Source: an uncultured Eubacteriales bacterium | GTDB lineage: Bacteria > Bacillota > Clostridia > Lachnospirales > CAG-274 | DNA length: 17,261 nucleotides | NCBI GenBank assembly: GCA_902495025.1 | Contig: CABUWB010000010.1 | Location: 1-17,261, forward strand | Reading direction: 5' to 3' | Part shown: piece after piece, positions 1 through 6,568 of the stretch | Numbering within the stretch: the stretch's first letter is position 1 | Layout: each line of letters opens with the position of its first letter | The notes under the pieces: model-generated | The model's database searches: none | Seen by the model: the letters and a program-made list of their open reading frames with translations, nothing else | What the model was told of the DNA's origin: nothing | Program-made: the position numbers and the translations under genes

Positions 1-130
1 GAGGCTCGCTGTCAATAGACCGTGGAATAAATGCGGTGCTTATATTGACACCATTAATAAAATAGGTATAATAATAATAATAACAAGGAGTAGTAGTTAT
101 CCTACCCCTTGCTAAAATTGCATCAGTTTT
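1..130. other. Left-edge non-coding stretch with imperfect inverted repeat and TAA microsatellite
   Basis: No supportable gene. It holds a short (TAA)n tract at about 67-83 and an imperfect inverted repeat at about 85-114, with arms CAAGGAGTAG and CTACCCCTTG. Read on the minus strand, the hairpin is followed by TTATTATTATT, so it could be a weak terminator for minus-strand transcription. One minus-strand frame stays open to the left edge (about 118 down to 1) but has no convincing start and no family I recognise, so I do not call it a gene. Confidence 0.4.
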
Positions 131-154
131 TTGAGTTTACACAAAACTCGAAAC
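130..154. repeat. 25-bp repeat, copy 1 (possible IS-end remnant)
   Basis: An exact 25-bp direct repeat of 882-906. Its core GAGTTTACACAAAACTC is itself an inverted repeat (GAGTTT, 5-nt spacer, AAACTC). The AGTTTACACAAAA core resembles what I recall of IS256-family terminal inverted repeats. No transposase lies between or beside the copies, so this would be a solo or decayed end. The repeat is seen directly; the IS assignment is memory-based inference. Confidence 0.6.
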
Positions 155-177
155 GGTCTCTCTGATTTTAAACTCTA

Positions 178-207
178 CTAACTATTTATCATTTCGATTT
201 TTTTCAT
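178..207 (-). other. Nine-codon ORF behind a good RBS (truncated gene start?)
   Basis: On the minus strand, CGAGGAG at about 213-219 lies 5 to 6 nt before an ATG at 207, which opens MKKIEMINS and stops at 178. It directly follows the terminator-like hairpin at 222-259. The arrangement of hairpin, Shine-Dalgarno and ATG looks like the start of a real gene whose body is missing. The 25-bp repeat at 130-154 lies just downstream, so truncation by a mobile element is a plausible cause. It could also be chance. Confidence 0.25.
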
Positions 208-221
208 ATTAATCTCCTCGC

Positions 222-259
222 AAAAAGGGAGCATGGCTGACAACCCTGCTCTCTTTTTT
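222..259. terminator. Bidirectional hairpin terminator
   Basis: A long stem pairs AAAAAGGGAGCATGG (222-236) with CCCTGCTCTCTTTTT around a CTGACAA loop. A/T tracts flank both sides (AAAAA left, TTTTTT at 254-259), so it can act in both directions. On the minus strand it sits just before the RBS of the nine-codon ORF, which would also fit an attenuator. Confidence 0.65.
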
Positions 260-334
260 GTGTAAGAAATAGCACCACAAATATACTAATATAATGTGCT
301 ATATTCAGTTATTTGTTACTGCCGCCTTCCGCTG

Positions 335-376
335 TCCACAAATAACCGATTAATTTTATCCACACCTTGCCGATTA
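335..376. repeat. Two iterated boxes TCCACA-N5-CCGATTA, 24-bp period
   Basis: TCCACAAATAACCGATTA (335-352) and TCCACACCTTGCCGATTA (359-376) match at 13 of 13 fixed positions around a variable 5-bp spacer. Their starts are 24 bp apart. The boxes lie downstream of the decayed transposition-ATPase reading frame. Iterated sites of this kind are typical of transposase binding at the ends of ATPase-dependent transposons; that role is inferred from position. Confidence 0.5.
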
Positions 377-378
377 TT

Positions 379-405
379 ATGTCCGCCGGTTTATCCAACG
401 GACAT
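379..405. repeat. Inverted repeat ATGTCCG/CGGACAT after the ATPase remnant
   Basis: A perfect 7-bp stem (379-385 and 399-405) with a 13-nt loop lies 12 bp beyond the minus-strand stop codon of the ATPase remnant. It has no T-run on the minus strand. A short T-tract follows on the plus strand (405-409). It may be a weak terminator or part of the transposon end. Confidence 0.4.
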
Positions 406-417
406 TTTTGAAGGTAT

Positions 418-882
418 TTAAGTAAATTCACATTCTAAAACCGGCTTTACTGCACGCTCATCAATAAGGCGGAGGTGTGCCTGGCTTCCATAAAGCAGAA
501 CACTTGTGCACACCTTATCAATCATACAGGCTGTACCGGCAGTATAACGGTATATTTCATCCATTGCGAACTCGGTAAAGATTTCATTGGTAATACCTGC
601 ATATTTAAGATGACTCCGGATATAGGCACCCGTCTGGGAGCGGACATAATGATTCAGTGTACTTTGTATATCAATTCGTTGCCTGATTGCTGTATACGCC
701 TAAAGCTGCATCTTCTTCCAAAGCTCCATCCGACCGGTCAAAATCAACACCATAGAACTTTTAGAATCGAGATTAGTATTCAGCAGAAACCGTATCTCAT
801 CCAGCATCTCTCCGCTCATCAGATGATATTCATCACACAAACATACAGGTTGGATATCATACACTGCTTTCACTATTTCTAT
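418..882 (-). pseudogene. Remnant of an ExeA/TniB-type AAA+ transposition ATPase (C-terminal part)
   Basis: Reading the minus strand from 882 gives an open frame with AAA+ ATPase character. It includes a Walker-B-like stretch with CDEYHLMS, then EMLDEIRFLLN, then a sensor-like VLILTGR followed by ELWKKMQL. These are typical of the ExeA/TniB-like ATPases that accompany DDE transposases. Distal residues such as AIRQRIDI and GITNEIFTEFAMDEIYRYT also fit. The N-terminal half with the Walker A loop is absent: the frame meets a stop (889-891) inside the 25-bp repeat. A TAG at 700-702 interrupts it after MQL, at a point where relatives usually continue into QAYTAIRQR. The frame resumes in phase and ends in TAA at 418-420. 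I interpret this as a dead fragment of a transposon. The family assignment is from residue pattern only. Confidence 0.75.
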
Positions 883-906
883 TTGAGTTTACACAAAACT
901 CGAAAC
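882..906. repeat. 25-bp repeat, copy 2, at the truncation point of the ATPase remnant
   Basis: Identical over 25 bp and in the same orientation as 130-154. Homology to the transposition ATPase stops exactly where this repeat starts, so the repeat marks a rearrangement junction. It could be one end of an inserted and later decayed IS. It lies 76 bp beyond the stop of the HelD-like gene, and its 6-bp palindrome might add weak termination. Confidence 0.6.
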
Positions 907-981
907 CAATGGATATTCACTATTATAAAAAGTAAATTTACAAACTGTAACAGCATTTCGGCTCCATTTAATGCACACTCC

Positions 982-3852
982 TTATTTTTTCGTTTTAAAA
1001 TAGCATCCAGGTCTAAAACCTGTTGCCTTACCCGAACTATAAGAACCCGAAATGCCAAACTTTTCACAAGCTTCATCTACATACTGCTTAATCTCTGCTT
1101 GTTCTCCTATTACCCATAGATAACCCCCTTTTGCTCGCATATCGTTAACTTCCAATCCCTTGCTTTCAAAATATTTTTTAACTTCACTCTGTGAATAATC
1201 AACAATATCTCCCTTTTTCTTTTTCTTTTCTCTAGCTCTGATATCTTCTTTTACTTTCTTTTTAGATTGTTTTTCATTATCCACAATCTCATTAATTACA
1301 TTTTGATCAATTATTAATACATCATCATAAATATATAGCTCATCAAGCGCACGTGTATATGCTATATATTTTTTATTCGTTGTCATCCTTCCTGAAATAG
1401 CTATAACAGTTCCAAACTCTAACCCCTTGGATTGTTCCACCGTAATTAAATTCCACCGCGTTCTATGAAAATCAAAATTTTCTCCAGTCATATCATGAAT
1501 TTTACTCTGATATACCGCATACTGAAATAACAACTGCTTTGCTTCATATATATCATCGACAATAATTGCACATAAACCAGGTCTCTGTACCCTCATAAAA
1601 ATATGATTCATTTGTTCATCCAGTTCTTTACTATTTGAAATGACCGAAACACCATTTCCCGGAGTATTTATAGCTCTCATATGCATATCAAAACGCTTGT
1701 TACATTCCGTAGTTATTTGACTAGCATTACGATAGTTCTCCATCAAAAGCTTAGGTTCAACTTCAACCAAATCCTTCAATTCAGCCCAAGAATCAATGCC
1801 CTTTGTCCCTTCAATATGCTGTTTTACATCTCCAAATAAATTAAAAATCACCTGACTTCCATTTATGTCCTTCATCAATTTTAATTCAAGTGGTGCCAAC
1901 CCTTGAGCTTCATCAATACATATTAAACGTTCTCTGGCTGCATTAGGCACACCCTTTAGCAAATACATAATTTGAGTATATACATAAGGCGAAAACGAAA
2001 GCGCTTTTATTTCACCTTTTTTATCTGGAACCACTCCGCATTTTTCCATTATTTTTAAATAGACTTTACGGACAATATTTATTTGCAAGTTAGTGTAATA
2101 CTCCGTTATAGATATTAGTTTTTCATAATATTCTTGTTCCAGATAATCATTGTTTATCATCAGAAGTTCGGGCAATCTCTTTTTTTGTTTAAATATATAA
2201 TCTGCTATGCTATCTGTAAATTCAAGATATTTTTCTTCTATTTTTAAAACATTTTCAAAAAATTCCATTAACAGTTTGTAAATCAATTGCTTAGTACCAA
2301 TTAAAGAATATACTTCTTCTGTTGAATTGTCTTCATATATACCTTTTAAGCCACCATTCAAAAATTGCAATTTGTCAAAAATACGGCAATAATCATTCAA
2401 TCCCGCAAAATATTCATTATCTGCCTCACATTTTTTTCTTTCCTCTTTGTAATATCCAATAATATTAATGGCTTGATTTATAGCTGTTTCTTCTTTTTCA
2501 CGTTCATTTTCTCCCAAGCCCGAACTCTTACTTAGTTTATACCGCTTTTCCCTAATCAACTTTTTTTGCTCATCAATCTTTTTTGCAATATTACGCAAAA
2601 TATGCATCTTTTTATCTTTAACCTTAATCACAAGATCATTTATAACCATTACATATGTCCTAATTAAAGAAAACTCATCTTGTAAAACAGCATTATTTGC
2701 AGATATTATACTATTCCCCATCAAAATATAATCAGAAATTTGCGCACCATAGTTTTTAGAATTCACTTTTCTTTCTTTCAAACCTAAAGTATGTATACCT
2801 TCACTATAATCAAAATCATTTCTATTTATTAAAGACTCCATATGCGCTTGAATATCTTTGATAAGTAAATCACTATAAACATATTGCAATTGTTCATTTG
2901 TAATTCTTGTTGCATAGGACACACGTCCATAGCTGTCCAAATCAACTCCATACTTAGACAAAATATGGTCATAGTACTGATTAATAGTACCCATTTCAAG
3001 CTCCGTTATTTCCAATTCTTTTCTCATACTCTCAACCATCTGAATATATGTTTCAGATGGCGAAATAATATAAATATTACTCTTATCAAATGTTTCAGAG
3101 TAATTTTTAATTAAAAGTGGAAGTCTGTGCAACATAATCATTGATTTACCCGAGCCTGCACATCCCTGCACAATTAAATTTTCTTTATAAGGAGTTTTTA
3201 TAATCTCCGCCTGCTTCTTTTGAATTGAAAATACAATATTCCTAAACTCCTTATTACCCCTTCTGCTAACAAGTTCATTTAAAAATTCATCAAAGATGAT
3301 TTGTTCTGCATTCTCCGACACAAGCGGAAATAAATGAATAACCTTTTTTACATGCGAAAACCTCATTTCAATATTTCGTTTCATGCAAAGTTCATACTTG
3401 GTCTTTATCTCTTTTCCACGCTTATCTTTTACTGTTGTTACATAATCTTCATCACTATTTTCCGTAACATAATGAAAACAAACTGGTGTCGTCCAATCCC
3501 AAACGATCTTATCTGTTCCATGGTAATAGGAATGTAACCCCACCTTAAGTTCAATTTCCTCAGTATCTCCATCCTCATCTTCACACTTCAAAATAAGCCT
3601 ACTGGAATACAGCTCATCTTTGAACATTTTTGCCTCATACCTTCGTATTATAGTATCCCCTTTCTTTCGTTGAGCGTCAACTAACATTCCGTATGCATCT
3701 GGGCCCAGTTCTTTTGCCTTTTTAAAATCTGAAATAATTTTTTTCAACTGAACGTCTGCGTTCTTTATGTCCTGCTCAATATCAAAAATCAATTGGTCAA
3801 CTATCTTCTGTTCTTCAACAATCAGCTCTTTTTGATCCATATTCTTTCCCAT
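982..3852 (-). CDS. HelD-like superfamily 1 helicase/ATPase with C-terminal accessory domain
   Basis: A 956-aa UvrD/HelD-type SF1 motor. Residues 5-50 form a charged helical N-terminus, as in HelD, and 100-130 (KVGLHSYY...IVWDWTTPV) match the HelD segment before the motor. Walker A GCAGSGKS is at 230-237, after the Q-motif-like IQKKQ (210-214). Walker B IDEAQ is at 646-650, GDVKQ at 674-678, NYR at 706-708, VEQSKGLEFGTV at 805-816 and YTRAL at 832-836. The 400-residue insertion between motifs Ia and II is largely helical (430-480 is coiled-coil-like). After a very basic linker (863-880), residues 905-956 form a small separate domain (GGYLWVIGE...GKATGFRPG) that HelD itself lacks. HelD proteins use ATP to remove stalled RNA polymerase; whether this one does is unknown. 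It starts 19 bp after the Upf1-like gene, so the two are probably one transcript. An alternative start is M5. Confidence 0.88.
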   Translation of the reverse strand: MGKNMDQKELIVEEQKIVDQLIFDIEQDIKNADVQLKKIISDFKKAKELGPDAYGMLVDAQRKKGDTIIRRYEAKMFKDELYSSRLILKCEDEDGDTEEIELKVGLHSYYHGTDKIVWDWTTPVCFHYVTENSDEDYVTTVKDKRGKEIKTKYELCMKRNIEMRFSHVKKVIHLFPLVSENAEQIIFDEFLNELVSRRGNKEFRNIVFSIQKKQAEIIKTPYKENLIVQGCAGSGKSMIMLHRLPLLIKNYSETFDKSNIYIISPSETYIQMVESMRKELEITELEMGTINQYYDHILSKYGVDLDSYGRVSYATRITNEQLQYVYSDLLIKDIQAHMESLINRNDFDYSEGIHTLGLKERKVNSKNYGAQISDYILMGNSIISANNAVLQDEFSLIRTYVMVINDLVIKVKDKKMHILRNIAKKIDEQKKLIREKRYKLSKSSGLGENEREKEETAINQAINIIGYYKEERKKCEADNEYFAGLNDYCRIFDKLQFLNGGLKGIYEDNSTEEVYSLIGTKQLIYKLLMEFFENVLKIEEKYLEFTDSIADYIFKQKKRLPELLMINNDYLEQEYYEKLISITEYYTNLQINIVRKVYLKIMEKCGVVPDKKGEIKALSFSPYVYTQIMYLLKGVPNAARERLICIDEAQGLAPLELKLMKDINGSQVIFNLFGDVKQHIEGTKGIDSWAELKDLVEVEPKLLMENYRNASQITTECNKRFDMHMRAINTPGNGVSVISNSKELDEQMNHIFMRVQRPGLCAIIVDDIYEAKQLLFQYAVYQSKIHDMTGENFDFHRTRWNLITVEQSKGLEFGTVIAISGRMTTNKKYIAYTRALDELYIYDDVLIIDQNVINEIVDNEKQSKKKVKEDIRAREKKKKKGDIVDYSQSEVKKYFESKGLEVNDMRAKGGYLWVIGEQAEIKQYVDEACEKFGISGSYSSGKATGFRPGCYFKTKK

Positions 3853-3871
3853 AATTTGCTCATCCCCATTT

Positions 3872-6322
3872 CTAGATATTAAAAATTGCCTTCAGCAATC
3901 GTGCTGTATATGCACCCTCAAAACGAATACAAGGAAAATACTCAGAAAGAATTGGCTCCCCCTCAGAAATAAAATCAGCTGCACATAATGGTTGCCCAAA
4001 CCATATCGTTTTATTGTCAATTATTGTAATCGGCGTTGTAACATAGCCATAATTCTCCTGATAGTTTTTGATACAATTAGGAATAACTAAATCCTCATCC
4101 GTTCTTATACGCACACGCACTTCTCTATTATGTAATGCTTCCAAGGTATCTCCCAACTGGATAACAGCATCTTCGTTCTCATTCAATACGCCAGGGATAT
4201 CAATACATATTTCTTTCCTTGCATTGGAAACATCTTGAATAAATACTTCCCAGCTGTCTTCGCAACTTCCTTCAAACAACTTATCGCTATCATCAATATT
4301 ATAATAAACATCAATCATTTCTTCCGCATCTATAAAAGCGCCTCTTCTCTTTATATAGCTCAATACTTTCGAAAAAATAAGGTTTTTCGATATTTTCTTT
4401 CTTGCAAAGAAATCTTTATTGGCAATTATAATAAACTTTCCCTGTGCTCGTGTCATTGCAACATTAAACAATCTATTTGCAATATTATTTTTCATCTGAG
4501 TAAGCAGTGTCCCAGGATATTTCATCCTGAAACAATCTACTGCATCATAAATAATTACAGGTTTTTCTGAACCTTGGAACTGATGAACAGTTGCACATGT
4601 TATTGCTTGATATTTTTTATCCTTTTCTTGCAAATCACGTATCATCGCTAAAATTAACCTAGATTGTGCACTGTAAGGCGTAATTATTCCAACTTCATAT
4701 TTTTCAATATAATTTTCAGCAATGATTATACTTATCAATGCTGATAACAAATTTATTCTGGAATTTTCCATAGTCTTTAAACATACAGAATATGTTCCAC
4801 TAATATCTACTAAACTTACAGCTTCACCTGTGAGTGGCTTATTATTGGCAATTATTTCTCTTTGCTCAACTATTCCCTCTGCAGTTTGCAGCATACCACC
4901 ATACATATATTTACTTACAAAATCGGCAATATCCTTATGCATTCGGTGTTGTACATTCAACATAACAAGCCATTCGTGCCCTTCATTATTTTCTACTGCA
5001 GTAGCGATTCCAGTGTATTCAAAAATATCCTGCAACAGATTATTATTTTCCTTATCCTGCGCAATTGCAGGCAGTTGTCTGAAATCTCCCAAGCAAACAA
5101 ACCTACTCTTTGCGAGTCCACCAGCAAAAACAACTTGAGGAACATATGCCATACTTGCCTCATCAAAAATAACTGCATCAAATGTTTGTCCATATAAGTT
5201 TTTATCAATAACCGCCTTTGAAATTGTTGTAGCAATAAATGCTGCATTTTCAAGCAAGTCCTTTTCCTTATCAGAAAGTTTTCTTCTTATTTTATTCAGC
5301 CTTTCGTTTATTTCTTTTCGCCTTATATCTTTATTCTTCAGTTTTTTCTTCTCCGCCAAAAGCGAATAGTATTCCTCGGCGAGTTCCGTATCTTCATTTA
5401 GAATGCACTGAAAAGAAGTCAATGTCTTACTTTCTACCAATCTTTTCATACGCGGATGTCCATACCGTATTATTTTCCCCGTCTGAAAATCAGCCTTATC
5501 CGCTACTCTTAGTAAAGCTCCATCAACAGAAACATTACTGTATGAAAGCATTAATACCCTCTGTCCATGTTCTATATAATCTAAGGCAACCTTGGCCAAA
5601 GTCTCAGTCTTTCCTGTTCCTGGAGGTCCCCAAACAAATGATATTTTTTCTGTTGTCGCTCTACGAATAGCCGCATTTTGTCCTCTCACAATCATATATT
5701 CTGGATTAATCTTACTTTCACCCTTACAAGCCAATTCAAACGCTATGGAGTTATCAGTAGGATTCATCTCATCTAGCCTATCTATCAATGCCTGTAATAA
5801 AATCCACTGTTCTGCTGTAAACTCTATTGACGGAACATCATTTCCTATAAATTCCATAGTTCTAATCATCATTGAAAAATCTTCACAAGATACAACATAT
5901 GCTGTCACCGTATTTTCAGGAAACCATATTTTTATTGCAGTTCCATCTGGAAAATGATAATCCGAGTCTGTATCAAATGCATACAAAAATTCTCCATTGT
6001 TCGTTTTCAAACGTTCTCCATCTACCGCCCTAAATTTCTTTCCTCCTGTAGCTTTAAGATAATTTATCTCATTTGCAATTGATAATTTATACCTTCGTTT
6101 AAAATCATCAAATTCAAAGCTATATCCACTCTTCTCCAGTTGCTCTTGTATTTCTAAGTCTTCTAGCTCTAACGTTGCAACAAAAGCTGCCGGATATTCA
6201 TATTTATGAATCTTTTCGTAAAAATTAACATATACATACCCATTTTCTACTTTTTTAATTATTCCGATCGCCCTGCTTTGTTTATGCACAACTTGCATTC
6301 CCACTATATTCAAAATATTCAT
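3872..6322 (-). CDS. Upf1-like superfamily 1B helicase with degenerate PLD-like C-terminus
   Basis: An 816-aa protein. Residues 6-55 (GMQVVHKQ...GIIKKVENGYVYVNF...YPAAF) form a small SH3/Tudor-like barrel seen at the N-terminus of several Firmicutes helicases. The SF1B motor has Walker A GPPGTGKT (232-239), DEAS (387-390), GDFRQLP (412-418), QHRMH (458-462), TVHQFQGSE (578-586) and NVAMTRAQ (620-627), the Upf1/Dna2 signature set (COG1112-like). Residues 685-816 (WEVFIQDVSNARKEICIDIP...ITIIDNKTIWFGQP) resemble a phospholipase-D-like domain. The usual HxK of the HKD motif reads DNK at 769-771, so nuclease activity is doubtful. SF1 helicase plus PLD recalls Mokosh type II antiphage proteins, but that link is inference. 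RBS GAGGAG precedes the ATG. It is first gene of the pair with the HelD-like protein; I saw no convincing promoter. Confidence 0.87.
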   Translation of the reverse strand: MNILNIVGMQVVHKQSRAIGIIKKVENGYVYVNFYEKIHKYEYPAAFVATLELEDLEIQEQLEKSGYSFEFDDFKRRYKLSIANEINYLKATGGKKFRAVDGERLKTNNGEFLYAFDTDSDYHFPDGTAIKIWFPENTVTAYVVSCEDFSMMIRTMEFIGNDVPSIEFTAEQWILLQALIDRLDEMNPTDNSIAFELACKGESKINPEYMIVRGQNAAIRRATTEKISFVWGPPGTGKTETLAKVALDYIEHGQRVLMLSYSNVSVDGALLRVADKADFQTGKIIRYGHPRMKRLVESKTLTSFQCILNEDTELAEEYYSLLAEKKKLKNKDIRRKEINERLNKIRRKLSDKEKDLLENAAFIATTISKAVIDKNLYGQTFDAVIFDEASMAYVPQVVFAGGLAKSRFVCLGDFRQLPAIAQDKENNNLLQDIFEYTGIATAVENNEGHEWLVMLNVQHRMHKDIADFVSKYMYGGMLQTAEGIVEQREIIANNKPLTGEAVSLVDISGTYSVCLKTMENSRINLLSALISIIIAENYIEKYEVGIITPYSAQSRLILAMIRDLQEKDKKYQAITCATVHQFQGSEKPVIIYDAVDCFRMKYPGTLLTQMKNNIANRLFNVAMTRAQGKFIIIANKDFFARKKISKNLIFSKVLSYIKRRGAFIDAEEMIDVYYNIDDSDKLFEGSCEDSWEVFIQDVSNARKEICIDIPGVLNENEDAVIQLGDTLEALHNREVRVRIRTDEDLVIPNCIKNYQENYGYVTTPITIIDNKTIWFGQPLCAADFISEGEPILSEYFPCIRFEGAYTARLLKAIFNI

Positions 6323-6568
6323 TTTTACATCTCCTCACAGATTTATTCGACAATTTTGTTTACATTTTTATTTCAAACTCTAATCATTCAAACACCTATA
6401 AAACTACCAATCTCACCCAAAAATCAACTAATAATTACAATTAAAATCGTCAGTACATTCTCAATATAAAAATCCAACACATTAAAGAGCAAAGTTGTCC
6501 CACAAAGGCACAAACAGCACATTTTATGCAAAATAAACCGTATCATCTTTTTATAACGCTTCTTCAGC
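6323..6568. other. AT-rich intergenic region between two helicase operons
   Basis: 246 bp without a gene. The RBS of the Upf1-like gene (minus strand GAGGAG, about 6330-6336) is clear. I find no consensus promoter and no strong terminator for the helicase ending at 6569. The right part (6480-6568) is less AT-rich, and the left part is extremely AT-rich, like the SF1 helicase pair it precedes. Confidence 0.6.

Noticed and set aside
64..85. CRISPR-like short repeat near the left edge
   Set aside because: It is a simple TAA microsatellite without spacers. No regularly spaced repeats occur elsewhere in the window.
475..1119. Long plus-strand open frame of 214 codons
   Set aside because: It is the antisense shadow of the ATPase remnant and the 3' end of the HelD-like gene; its protein has no recognisable pattern, and the minus-strand reading shows clear AAA+ motifs.
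982..3852. Gabija GajB or a RecB/UvrD repair helicase
   Set aside because: The N-terminal segment before Walker A and the large insertion match HelD rather than UvrD/GajB, and no OLD nuclease (GajA) is adjacent.
5239..5957. Several plus-strand frames of 110-145 codons opposite the Upf1-like gene
   Set aside because: They lie entirely inside the coding sequence with strong helicase motifs, have no RBS and overlap each other.
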